This document shows positions 18,465 through 28,464 of a DNA stretch of 64,000 nucleotides, in pieces; within the stretch, counting starts at the first letter, position 1; each line of letters begins with the position of its first letter. The stretch covers positions 2,108,001-2,172,000 of the forward strand of contig NZ_JQML01000001.1 of the NCBI RefSeq assembly GCF_000744705.1, written 5' to 3'. A program made the translations under genes and the position numbers. The DNA is from Streptacidiphilus albus JL83. GTDB lineage: Bacteria; Actinomycetota; Actinomycetes; Streptomycetales; Streptomycetaceae. The notes beneath the pieces are model-generated. The model did no database searches and was not told the origin of the DNA. It was given only the letters and a program-made list of their open reading frames with translations.

Positions 18465-18947
18465 ATGCAGGGCGACCCCGAGATCATCGAACTCCTCAAC
18501 GAGCAGCTCACCGCCGAGCTCACCGCCATCAACCAGTACTTCCTGCACGCGAAGATGCAGGAGAACAACGGCTGGCCGAAGCTGGCCAAGTACACCCGGC
18601 ACGAGTCCTTCGACGAGATGAAGCACGCGGAGATCCTGACCGACCGCATCCTCTTCCTGGAGGGACTGCCCAACTACCAGCGGCTGTTCCACATCCGGAT
18701 CGGGCAGACGGTCAAGGAGATGTTCGAGGCCGACCGCCAGGTCGAGGTGGAGGCGATCGACCGGCTGCGGCGCGGGGTGGTGGTGATGCGGGCCAAGGGC
18801 GACATCACCTCGGCCAACCTCTTCGAGGACATCCTCAAGGACGAGGAGCACCACATCGACTACCTGGACACCCAGCTTGAGCTGGTGGAACTGCTGGGCG
18901 AGCCGCTGTACGTCCAGTCGCTGATCGAGCAGCCGGAGAGCAGCTGA
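18465..18947 (+). CDS. bfr: Bacterioferritin
   Basis: The 160-residue four-helix protein forms a 24-subunit iron-storage shell. Ferroxidase ligands fall at the classical positions E18, E51, H54, E94, E127 and H130. The heme ligand M52 is present in SFDEMKHAE, so it is a true heme-binding Bfr. The ATG at 18465 follows GAAAGG. The gene converges with bfd, with 15 bp between the stops. No iron box is seen upstream, in contrast to bfd. Confidence 0.97.
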   Translation: MQGDPEIIELLNEQLTAELTAINQYFLHAKMQENNGWPKLAKYTRHESFDEMKHAEILTDRILFLEGLPNYQRLFHIRIGQTVKEMFEADRQVEVEAIDRLRRGVVVMRAKGDITSANLFEDILKDEEHHIDYLDTQLELVELLGEPLYVQSLIEQPESS

Positions 18948-18962
18948 GCGCGGCGCCCGCGA

Positions 18963-19211
18963 TCAGGCGGCCACTTCCGCCGCCTCTTCCGCCTCCTCCG
19001 GGGCCGCGAGGCCGAGCCGGGCGGCGAGGCGGGCGGTCGGGCAGGGACGCGCGCCCTCGTGCCCCAGGATCGCCTGGATCCGGCGGACGCAGGAGCCGCA
19101 GTCGGTGCCAGCCCGGCAGCCCCCGGCGACCTGGCGCGGGGTGGTCGCGCCGTTGGCGATCTCCTCGCGCACGCGCTGCTCGGTGACCGCATGGCACAGG
19201 CACACGTACAT
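18963..19211 (-). CDS. bfd: Bacterioferritin-associated ferredoxin (Bfd)
   Basis: This 82-residue [2Fe-2S] protein reduces Bfr heme so that stored iron is released. The cluster ligands are C4, C6, C38 and C41, giving the expected CxC-x31-CxxC spacing. The C-terminal 20 residues are an acidic Ala/Glu tail. The ATG at 19211 has GGGAG 8 bases upstream; a GTG three codons earlier lacks one. An IdeR/DmdR1-type iron box about 55 bp upstream predicts repression when iron is plentiful. Confidence 0.93.
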   Translation of the reverse strand: MYVCLCHAVTEQRVREEIANGATTPRQVAGGCRAGTDCGSCVRRIQAILGHEGARPCPTARLAARLGLAAPEEAEEAAEVAA

Positions 19212-19266
19212 CGAAGTCACTCCCGGTTCTGCCGCGGCCAGTCGAACAAGCCAACGTCAGTCCGAG

Positions 19267-19285
19267 TCAGCTAAGGCTTACCTTA
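19267..19285 (-). promoter_or_regulatory. IdeR/DmdR1 iron box upstream of bfd
   Basis: On the minus strand the 19-mer TAAGGTAAGCCTTAGCTGA matches the actinobacterial iron-box consensus TWAGGTWAGSCTWACCTWA at 17 of 19 positions. It lies 56 bp upstream of the bfd start, where it would cover the promoter. Repression by an iron-loaded DtxR-family protein is inferred from the match. Confidence 0.85.
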
Positions 19286-19308
19286 CCCAATGGTTTCGGA
19301 TGCGAAAA

Positions 19309-19346
19309 GCCCCCCTCGGCACCGGATCACCGGAACCGAGAGGGGC
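19309..19346 (-). terminator. Rho-independent terminator of the DAHP synthase gene
   Basis: Read on the minus strand, 19346-19336 (GCCCCTCTCGG) pairs with 19319-19309 over 11 positions with one mismatch. It is followed directly by a TTTT run (complement of 19305-19308). It starts 30 bp after the stop of the DAHP synthase gene. Confidence 0.75.
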
Positions 19347-19375
19347 GTAGGTCACATCCCGAGGGGCGGGTGCTG

Positions 19376-20960
<1,585 letters not shown>

Positions 20961-21044
20961 CGGCAGAGACCCCCCGAGCACGACGACCGGCACCGCAGCA
21001 ACCCGCCCCCGCCGCCCGCCACTTCGCCCGGAAGGTCCACCGCC

Positions 21045-23042
21045 GTGACCGACAGCAGCCAGTACCCGCTCGCACCGCAGGGCTCGACGACCCCGCAGCC
21101 CCGCGTCCCGCGCCCGGCCGCGCCGACCGACACCGCCGCCCTGGTCGCCCGGCTCGCGGAGGGCGGCGAGCCCTTCGCCCTGCTGCACCGCCGGGCGCCG
21201 CGCCTGGCCCTGGACACCGTCGAGATCCTGTTCGGCCCGGTCGAGACCCACGACACCCTGGCCGAGCTGCCGCTCCCGGCCGGGGCTCCGGGCCGCCCGG
21301 TGCACGACCTGCTCGCCCTGGTCCCCTACCGGCAGCTGCGCGAGCGCGGCTTCGAGGCCCGCGACGACGGGACGCCGCTGCGGGCGCTGCGGATCACCGA
21401 GTCGTACACCCTGCCGCTGGCCGAGCTGCGCGGCGCCCTGCCGCAGCTGCCGGTCCGGCTGGACGACGGCGGCTTCGACCTCGACGACGAGCAGTACGCG
21501 GACATCGTCCGCCGGGTCGTCGAGGACGAGATCGGCCGGGGCGAGGGCGCGAACTTCGTCATCCGCCGCGACTTCACCGGGACGCTGGACGGCTTCCGCC
21601 CGGCGCTGGCGCTGACCCTGTTCCGCCGGCTGCTGGAGCAGGAGCGCGGGGCCTACTGGACCTTCCTGGTGCACACCGGCGACCGGGTGCTGGTCGGCGC
21701 CAGCCCGGAGGTCCACGTCCGGCAGACCGGCGGGACCGTGGTGATGAACCCGATCTCCGGCACCTACCGCTATCCCGCCGCCGGCCCCTCGCTGGACTCG
21801 CTGCTGGCCTTCCTCAACGACCCCAAGGAGTTGGAGGAGCTGACCATGGTGGTGGACGAGGAGCTGAAGATGATGTGCGCCGTCGGCGACCTCGGCGGCC
21901 AGGTCCTCGGCCCCCGGCTCAAGGAGATGGCCAACCTCGCCCACACCGAGTACGAGCTGCGCGGACGCACCAGCCTCGACGTCCGGCAGGTGCTCCGGGA
22001 CACGATGTTCGCCGCCACCGTCACCGGCAGCCCGCTGCAGAACGCCACCCGGGTCATCTCCCGCTACGAGCCCACCGGACGCGGCTACTACGCCGGCGCG
22101 CTGGCGCTGATCGGCCGCACCGCCGGCGGCGGGCAGACCATGGACTCCCCCATCCTGATCCGCACCGCCGACATCGACCCGGCGACCGGACGGCTGGCGG
22201 TCCGGGTCGGCGCGACCCTGGTCCGGCACTCCGATCCCTACGCCGAGGTCGCCGAGACCCATGCCAAGGCGGCCGGCGTGCTCGGCGCGATCGGCGCGCT
22301 GCCGCCGCGCGCGGAGCGCGACCGCCCGGCCCCGCGCCCGCTGCTGGCGGAGCACCACCGGGTGCAGAGCGCGCTGGACGCGCGCCGGACCAACCTCGCG
22401 CCGTTCTGGCTGCGGATGCAGTCCGCCCCGGTCGGCGTGAGCGGGCAGCACGTGCTGGTGGTCGACTGCGAGGACACCTTCACCTCGATGCTGGCGCACC
22501 TGCTGCGCTCGCTGGGGCACCGGGTCACCCTCCGCCGGTACGACCTGCCCGGTCTCGACCAGGCCGTCGCCGACCACCGCGGACCGCTGGTGCTGGGCCC
22601 GGGGCCGGGCGACCCGGCCGACCTGGCCGACCCGAAGATGCGCCAGATGCAGGGCCTGATCGGCGAGCTGATGGCCACCGGCCGCCCGGACGGGCTGCTC
22701 GCGGTCTGCCTCAGCCACCAGCTGCTGTGCGCCTCGCTGGGGCTGCCGCTGCGCCGCAAGGCCACGCCGTACCAGGGCGCCCAGGAGCAGATCGACCTGT
22801 TCGGCCGACCGCAGACGGTCGGCTTCTACAACACCTTCACCGCCGTCTGCGACGACGCCGACGCGGACCGGCTGGCGGAGCGGGGCGTCGAGCTCAGCCG
22901 CGACAGCGTGAGCCACGACGTGTTCGCGGTCCGCGGTCCGGGCTTCGCGGGGCTCCAGTTCCACCCGGAGTCGGTGCTCACCCTGGACGGCGTCGCCATC
23001 GTCGCCGACCTCCTCGCCACCCTGGCCCCACAACCCGCCTGA
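21045..23042 (+). CDS. trpEG: Fused anthranilate synthase (TrpE-TrpG)
   Basis: This 665-residue fusion converts chorismate and glutamine to anthranilate. Residues about 1-430 form the chorismate-binding domain, with MNPISGTYRYPAA, GATLVRHSDPYAEVAET and the preceding YYAGALALIGR. From about 455 a class I glutamine amidotransferase follows, with GPGPGDP, the nucleophile in AVCLSHQLLC and the His-Glu pair in QFHPES. Single-chain anthranilate synthases occur in both primary metabolism and phenazine-type pathways. The trp attenuator upstream and the DAHP synthase beside it indicate primary tryptophan synthesis. The GTG at 21045 follows GGAAGG. Confidence 0.93.
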   Translation: MTDSSQYPLAPQGSTTPQPRVPRPAAPTDTAALVARLAEGGEPFALLHRRAPRLALDTVEILFGPVETHDTLAELPLPAGAPGRPVHDLLALVPYRQLRERGFEARDDGTPLRALRITESYTLPLAELRGALPQLPVRLDDGGFDLDDEQYADIVRRVVEDEIGRGEGANFVIRRDFTGTLDGFRPALALTLFRRLLEQERGAYWTFLVHTGDRVLVGASPEVHVRQTGGTVVMNPISGTYRYPAAGPSLDSLLAFLNDPKELEELTMVVDEELKMMCAVGDLGGQVLGPRLKEMANLAHTEYELRGRTSLDVRQVLRDTMFAATVTGSPLQNATRVISRYEPTGRGYYAGALALIGRTAGGGQTMDSPILIRTADIDPATGRLAVRVGATLVRHSDPYAEVAETHAKAAGVLGAIGALPPRAERDRPAPRPLLAEHHRVQSALDARRTNLAPFWLRMQSAPVGVSGQHVLVVDCEDTFTSMLAHLLRSLGHRVTLRRYDLPGLDQAVADHRGPLVLGPGPGDPADLADPKMRQMQGLIGELMATGRPDGLLAVCLSHQLLCASLGLPLRRKATPYQGAQEQIDLFGRPQTVGFYNTFTAVCDDADADRLAERGVELSRDSVSHDVFAVRGPGFAGLQFHPESVLTLDGVAIVADLLATLAPQPA

Positions 23043-23057
23043 ACCCCCGCCGGGGGC

Positions 23058-23480
23058 TCACTTCGCGGCGTCGAGGGCGCTCTGGAGCGAGCCGATGTAG
23101 CCCTGGCTGGTGAAGGTCGCGCCGGAGACCGCGTCGATGTTCGCGTTCTGCGCCGCCAGGGTCTCCTGGGTGAGCAGCGGCACCGCCTGGGCGTTGATCT
23201 GCTCGTCGCGCGGGGTGCTGTCCGGCTCCTCCAGCACGTCGACGCCGGTGATCTTCGTGCCGTCGAAGGTGACCTTGACCTGCACCGGCCCGAGCGGAGT
23301 CGGCACCGCTCCGCCGGTGACGGTGTGGACGCCGTCGACCGGGCCGGTCGCGCCCTGTGACGGCGCGGCGACGGCCGGCGCGGCGGACTCGTCCGTGCCG
23401 CCGACATGGTGCGGCTTCGCCGCGAGCAGCAGCAGTACGCCCAGGGCGGTGCCGCCCGCGGTCAGGGCCGTCCGACGCAT
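23058..23480 (-). CDS. FMN-binding domain lipoprotein-like or secreted protein
   Basis: A 140-residue exported protein with an N-terminal signal or anchor (MRRTALTAGGTALGVLLLLA). After a linker rich in Ala and Pro, an FMN_bind domain ends in IDAVSGATFTSQGYIGSLQS. The SGATFTS threonine is the residue that ApbE-type transferases link to FMN in related proteins. It probably carries electrons outside the membrane. The ferric-reductase-like gene directly upstream on the same strand is the likely partner; the gap between them is 41 bp. The start ATG is preceded by GAGGAG. Confidence 0.87.
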   Translation of the reverse strand: MRRTALTAGGTALGVLLLLAAKPHHVGGTDESAAPAVAAPSQGATGPVDGVHTVTGGAVPTPLGPVQVKVTFDGTKITGVDVLEEPDSTPRDEQINAQAVPLLTQETLAAQNANIDAVSGATFTSQGYIGSLQSALDAAK

Positions 23481-23521
23481 CGGGGGCGCTCCTCTCCTAC
23501 AGTTGGAAGGCTCGGAACTGG

Positions 23522-24895
23522 TCAGAATTCGAAGGACTCGTGGTGGATCCGGCGGGCCGGGACGCCCGCCGTGTCCAGCGCCTCGCGGGCGGTGGCCACC
23601 AGGCCGGCCGGTCCGCACAGGTAGACGTCGTGCTCGCGCAGGTCGGGCAACAGCCCCAGCAGGGTCCTGGTCTGCAGCGGTTCGCCGATCTCGGCCCGGG
23701 TCCCGACCAGGTAGTGGACGGTCGCGCCGCGCGCCGCCGCCACGGTGTCCAGCTCCTCGCGGAAGACCAGGTCCTCGGCCCGGCTCGCCCGGTAGACCAG
23801 GGTCAGGTCGCCCGGCTCGGCCGGGAGGGTCTCGAACAGCGCCCGCAGTGGGGTGATGCCGACGCCGCCGGCCAGCAGCAGCACCTTGGGCCGGCTGCGC
23901 CGGGCCGCGGTGAACGCGCCGTAGGGGCCCTCGGCCAGCACCCGGGTGCCGGGGCGCAGCGCGGCCAGCGCTCCGCTGTGGCCGCCGCGCTCCTTGACGG
24001 TGAGCCGCAGGTAACCGTCGTTCGGCGGGGCGGAGAGCGAGTAGGGGTTGGCGGCCCAGGCCAGGCCGGGCACGAGGAAGCGCCAGCGGAAGAACTGTCC
24101 CGGCCGGGTGCGGGCCACCAGCTCGTCCAGGTGGCGGCCGGTGACGAAGACCGAGACGACGCCGGGGGCTTCGGTCCGCACCTCGGCCACCCGCAGCCGG
24201 TGCCGGAGCGCGTCGCGGGCCGGAAGGGCGAAGCGGAAGCAGAGGATCACCGCCGCCGCCCCCAGGTAGAGGGTGTACCAGCAGGCCCGCGCGGCCTGGT
24301 CGCGGAGGAACTCGTCGCCGTTGCTCAGCTGGTGGAAGAAGACCAGGAAGATCGAGACATAGGTGGCCAGGTGGAGGTAGTACCAGGTCTCGTAGCGCAG
24401 CCGGCGGCGCGCGGCGCGGGCGGAGACCGCGGCGACGGTGAAGAGCAGCAGCGTGCCGCAGGTCGCCTTGAGCATGTCGGGGTAGTGGAAGACGATCTGC
24501 GTGGTCTGGTGGACCACGTTGCTGTCGTCGGTGAGCGAGTAGCCCCAGATGATCAGCGTCACGTGGGAGGCGACCAGGCCGACCATGTAGCGTCCGCCCA
24601 TGGCGTGCCAGCGGGCCAGCCGGTCCGTGCCGAGGGTCCGGTCCAGCAGCGGTATTCGCGACATCAGCAGCACCAGGACCGGCGCGGTGTAGCCGGCCAG
24701 CAGGCCGCAGAGCCGGGCGCCGTTGGTGATCCACTGGGCGGCGCCGATGATCGTCCCGGTGTCGTTCCACCAGAGCAGGAGGACGGCGGCGGCGCCCGCC
24801 GCGATGACGGCGAGGAGCACCCGCGCCACCGTGTCCGAGTGGCGCAGCGCGGGACCCGCGTCGGTCTCCGTGCGCGACGCGACGGTGCTGGTCAT
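23522..24895 (-). CDS. Ferric-reductase-like transmembrane flavocytochrome
   Basis: This 457-residue protein has about six membrane helices carrying heme-ligand histidines (LARWHAMGGRYMVGLVASH and YYLHLATYVSIFLVFFHQL). A cytosolic ferredoxin-NADP reductase module follows: FAD binding at RPGQFFRWRF and NPYSLS, NAD(P) binding at LLLAGGVGITPLRAL, and the C-terminal VYLCGPAGL. It should move electrons from NAD(P)H across the membrane, here probably to the FMN-binding protein encoded next. The final acceptor is unknown; iron, quinone or a periplasmic enzyme are options. The ATG at 24893-24895 follows GGGAGG. Confidence 0.9.
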   Translation of the reverse strand: MTSTVASRTETDAGPALRHSDTVARVLLAVIAAGAAAVLLLWWNDTGTIIGAAQWITNGARLCGLLAGYTAPVLVLLMSRIPLLDRTLGTDRLARWHAMGGRYMVGLVASHVTLIIWGYSLTDDSNVVHQTTQIVFHYPDMLKATCGTLLLFTVAAVSARAARRRLRYETWYYLHLATYVSIFLVFFHQLSNGDEFLRDQAARACWYTLYLGAAAVILCFRFALPARDALRHRLRVAEVRTEAPGVVSVFVTGRHLDELVARTRPGQFFRWRFLVPGLAWAANPYSLSAPPNDGYLRLTVKERGGHSGALAALRPGTRVLAEGPYGAFTAARRSRPKVLLLAGGVGITPLRALFETLPAEPGDLTLVYRASRAEDLVFREELDTVAAARGATVHYLVGTRAEIGEPLQTRTLLGLLPDLREHDVYLCGPAGLVATAREALDTAGVPARRIHHESFEF

Positions 24896-25037
24896 CCTGG
24901 TGTCCTCCCGAACTGCTGCCGGAACGACACTCTGCCAGCGGATTCTGTGGAAAGGCTTGGAGCGGTGCGACCGTGAGCGGGACAATCCTACGCACGCCCC
25001 GGGCAGCGGATCGCACCGCAGGGTGCGGGAGCCCGAC

Positions 25038-26063
25038 TCAGCCGAAGAAGACGTCGAACTCGGCGTAGAGCGCCGGCTCGACCGTCTTGATCCGGGCGGT
25101 GGCGACCGCCAGCGGCAGCCGGACGATGTCGGTGCCGCGCAGCGCGACCATGCTGCCGAAGTCGCCGTCGTGGACGGCGTCGACCGCGTGCAGGCCGAAG
25201 CGGGTGGCGAGCCAGCGGTCGAAGGCGCTGGGAGTGCCGCCGCGCTGGATGTGGCCGAGGACGGTGGTCCTGGCCTCCTTCCCGGTGCGGGCCTCGATCT
25301 CGTGGGCGAGCCACTCGCCGATGCCCGAGAGCCGGACATGGCCGAAGGCGTCCCGGGAGTCGTCCTTGACCACCATCTGGCCCTCGATCGGCATCGCCCC
25401 CTCCGCGACCACCACGATCGGGGCGTAGTTGATCCGGAACCGCTGCTCGACCCAGGCGCAGACCCGGTCCATGTCGAAGCGCTGCTCCGGGATGAGGATC
25501 ACATTGGCGCCGCCGGCGATGCCGGAGTGCAGCGCGATCCAGCCCGCGTGCCGCCCCATCACCTCGATCACCAGCACCCGCTTGTGCGACTCGGCGGTGG
25601 TGTGCAGCCGGTCGATGGCCTCGGTGGCGATATTGACGGCGGTGTCGAAGCCGAAGGTGTAGTCGGTGCCGTCGAGGTCGTTGTCGATGGTCTTCGGCAC
25701 TCCGACGATATTGACGCCGTGCCGGTGCAGTTCCGCCGCGACGCCGAGGGTGTCCTCGCCGCCGATCGCGATCAGCGCGTCCACCTCCTGCTTGGCCAGG
25801 TTCTCCTTGACCCGGCGGATGCCGTCGACCACCTGCAGCGGATTGGTCCGCGAGGAGCCGAGGACGGTGCCGCCGCGCGGCAGGATGCCGCGCACCTCGG
25901 CTATCCCGAGCGGCATCACCGCACCTTCGAGCGGTCCGCGCCAGCCGTCGCGGAAGCCGGTGAACTCGTAGTCGTAGACCTCCACGCCCTTGCGCACGAT
26001 CCCTCGGATGACCGCGTTGAGCCCGGGGCAGTCCCCTCCGCCAGTGAGCACGCCGATACGCAT
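25038..26063 (-). CDS. pfkA: 6-phosphofructokinase with pyrophosphate-type active-site residues
   Basis: The 341-residue enzyme phosphorylates fructose 6-phosphate. GVLTGGGDCPGLN at the N-terminus, catalytic TIDND (residues 125-129) and MGRHAGW are standard. The two residues that decide phosphoryl donor are D104 (GGEDTLG) and K124 (GVPKTIDND). Classic ATP enzymes have G at both; pyrophosphate-dependent ones have D and K. Actinomycete ATP enzymes usually read GGEGT. The sequence thus predicts a PPi-dependent, reversible enzyme, as in Amycolatopsis methanolica. The ATG follows GAGGGG. Confidence 0.93.
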   Translation of the reverse strand: MRIGVLTGGGDCPGLNAVIRGIVRKGVEVYDYEFTGFRDGWRGPLEGAVMPLGIAEVRGILPRGGTVLGSSRTNPLQVVDGIRRVKENLAKQEVDALIAIGGEDTLGVAAELHRHGVNIVGVPKTIDNDLDGTDYTFGFDTAVNIATEAIDRLHTTAESHKRVLVIEVMGRHAGWIALHSGIAGGANVILIPEQRFDMDRVCAWVEQRFRINYAPIVVVAEGAMPIEGQMVVKDDSRDAFGHVRLSGIGEWLAHEIEARTGKEARTTVLGHIQRGGTPSAFDRWLATRFGLHAVDAVHDGDFGSMVALRGTDIVRLPLAVATARIKTVEPALYAEFDVFFG

Positions 26064-26224
26064 ATCCGTCCCCTCACGTGAGTATGACGAACTGTCACTT
26101 CACGGTAACGGCGCGCGGCCGAACCCGACCCCGAGCGTCACCCCCGACCTCGCCGGCCGGCCCGGCCGCCACTGCTCCCCCTCGGCCCGGACCATTGGTC
26201 CCGTGCCGCTGCCGGTGCGCGGCA

Positions 26225-26911
26225 ATGTACGAAACCGCGCACGGCCTCGGTCAGCGCTACTACGTCCAGGCCCTCAAGCTCGCGTCGGAGGCCGGGGACA
26301 AGGTGACCTACTGCCGCACTCTGCGCGGGATGGCGCTGCAGGCGTCGAGCCTGGGGTACGGGTCGCGCACGCTGGAGCTGGCGGATGCGGCGGCCGAGGC
26401 GTCTCCGCAGGCGGGTCCACGGCTCCAGGCGTTCCTGTCCGGCCAGCAGGCGCACGGCGCCGCGATGATGGGCGACCGCCGGATGGCGTTCCAGCGGCTC
26501 CAGGAGACCGAGACGTCGCTCTCGCGCGCCGACGGCCGCAATGATGCCGTCGGTGGGTACGACGCGGCGGCGTACCACTTCCACGCCTCGCACGTGCTCT
26601 ACGAACTGGGCGACCTTCCGGGCTCCATCCGGGAGCTGACGCTGTCGAACCGGGTCCGCCTCCCCGGCGAGCGCCAGGGCCGGGTGCATGCCATGGGCCT
26701 CCTCGCGCGAAGGCAGATGGAACTGGGGCACGTGGAGGAGTCCTGCCGGACCTGGGGGTTGTTCCTGGACGACTACACCGGCATCAGCTCGGTGCGCGGC
26801 GACGAACACTTCCGTCTGCTCCGGTCCGAGCTGGGCCGCCATCAGACGGTGCGGGCAGTCGCGGAGATCACGCCGAGAGTCCGCACCGTGGCCCGGCTCA
26901 AAGCAGCATAG
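26225..26911 (+). pseudogene. C-terminal remnant of a TPR-type transcriptional regulator
   Basis: The frame from 26225 encodes about 228 residues resembling the C-terminal TPR-like half of the helix-turn-helix regulators common in Streptomyces (TYCRTLRGMALQASSLGYG, ADAAAEASPQAGPRLQAFLSGQQAHGAA, YHFHASHVLYELGDLPGSI). The N-terminal DNA-binding domain is absent. The upstream frame is low-complexity Pro/Arg/Ala sequence, and no ribosome-binding site precedes the ATG at 26225. I therefore read it as a 5'-truncated gene. A free-standing TPR protein is possible but less likely. Confidence 0.65.
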
Positions 26912-27038
26912 AAGGCATCCGTCACCAAGCCCTGAGCTGTGCCGGTGAGGCGAACCTGGTGCCCGTGCCACTCCCGACGCCGACTACGGGCCACCTGCAA
27001 CTCGGCGTCGCCCGGAGTGCGTCCGGTCGGCGGAGCTT

Positions 27039-28205
27039 CTATTTCCTGGGCTCGGCGGAGCACATCTCCTGGTCGACGAGCGCGACCATGGCGTGTTGGG
27101 TGCCCAGGCTGGCTGTCTCGCCGTCGCCGGTCGCTTCGACCACTGCGGCGTGGCGCCCGTCGGGAGTGATGCCGTCGAGGGTGGTGTAACCGGGGACGTC
27201 ACCGCCATGGCTGTAGACGCCTCCTCCACAGCTGAGCGGGAGCCACATCAGTCCCAAGCCGTAGCGCGCACCGGGCCACAGCGAGTCGAACTCGTGGGCC
27301 GGTACGGTCGTCTCCATCTCGGCCAACTGGGCGGCCGGCAGCAACCGGCCGCCGAGCAGCGCCTGGTGGAAGCGGATCAGGTCGATGGTGGTACTGATCA
27401 TGGATCCCGACGCGCCGGCATAGGTCATGTCGGCCGAGGTGACGTCGATCGCCGGCCCGGAGCCGAAGGCGGAGTAGCCGTGCAGATGCGGACCGGAGAT
27501 GGACGGGTCGGTGCCGGGCGCGGTGGTGTGCCGCAGGCCCAGCGGCCGGATGATCCGGTCGAAGACCTCCTGCTGCCAGGTGCGTCCGGTGGCCTTGGCG
27601 ATGATCATGCCGGCCAGGATGTAGTTGGTGTCGGAGTACTCCCAACTGGTGCCCGGAGCGAAGTCGGGCCGGTGCCGCATCGATATCGCCACCAATTGCC
27701 CCGGCGTGTACGTGGTGTACCGGTCGGCCTCGAAGGCGGCGGTCGAGTCGATCTCCGGGAAGTCGTCGGCGTAGTCGTACAGCCCGCTGGTGTGCTGGAG
27801 CAGCTCCCGGACGGTGATCCTGCTGCCGTCGTTGCCGTTGCCGGACACCACGCCCGGCAGCCAGTGCGCAACGGTGTCGTCCAACGAGAGCCGGTGCTCG
27901 GCGGCCAACTGGAGGACCACTGTGGCGACGAACGTCTTGGTGGCACTGCCGATGCGGAACTCGTCATCGGCCTGGACCGGCGCCCCGGTGGCGGTGTCGG
28001 CCTTTCCGACGGTGGCATACGCGGATCCACGCGGGCCGACCACCTCGGCCAGCACACCGACGGTCCCGGTCTGCTGCACCGCGTCCACTTGCTGTTGTAA
28101 CGCGCCCTGGCCTGCGGCACCCGCCTCCGCCGACGGGTTGAACGCCGTCGTGAGAACCGCGGCGGCGAGCAACGCGGTCGTAACTGCACGCATGGTCCTG
28201 GTCAT
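27039..28205 (-). CDS. Secreted serine hydrolase (beta-lactamase/D-Ala-D-Ala carboxypeptidase family)
   Basis: A 388-residue exported protein with a signal peptide (MRAVTTALLAAAVLTTAFNPSAEA). The class C beta-lactamase-like domain has the SxxK motif in RIGSATKTF, the Tyr motif in WEYSDTNYILAGMI and an HxG-type third motif in YSHGGDVPG. Such enzymes act on peptidoglycan peptides, beta-lactams or esters; sequence alone does not choose. The ATG at 28205 has GGGGAG 10 bases upstream; another ATG at 28193 is possible. It sits alone next to a broken regulator gene. Confidence 0.88.
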   Translation of the reverse strand: MTRTMRAVTTALLAAAVLTTAFNPSAEAGAAGQGALQQQVDAVQQTGTVGVLAEVVGPRGSAYATVGKADTATGAPVQADDEFRIGSATKTFVATVVLQLAAEHRLSLDDTVAHWLPGVVSGNGNDGSRITVRELLQHTSGLYDYADDFPEIDSTAAFEADRYTTYTPGQLVAISMRHRPDFAPGTSWEYSDTNYILAGMIIAKATGRTWQQEVFDRIIRPLGLRHTTAPGTDPSISGPHLHGYSAFGSGPAIDVTSADMTYAGASGSMISTTIDLIRFHQALLGGRLLPAAQLAEMETTVPAHEFDSLWPGARYGLGLMWLPLSCGGGVYSHGGDVPGYTTLDGITPDGRHAAVVEATGDGETASLGTQHAMVALVDQEMCSAEPRK

Positions 28206-28464
28206 TGACTGAAGACTCCCCGTATGTGGCCCACGCACCGCGATCGCGGTACGCCCACCACACTAGGAACGCGCCTCACGGCCCGCCGTGCGGCCCACCC
28301 CCCAATCCGACAGGGGGCCGACAGGCTTGACAGCGTGGAGTTGTCACGGAGCACCAGGCCGTGGGGCGGCTGGTCGGGCAGCCGGGCGGGGCGGGGCGGG
28401 GCCGTTCGGGGCAGGGCTATGCTGGCGCGTCGAACGGACGGGCGGGTTCGACCAGGGGGTCGCG

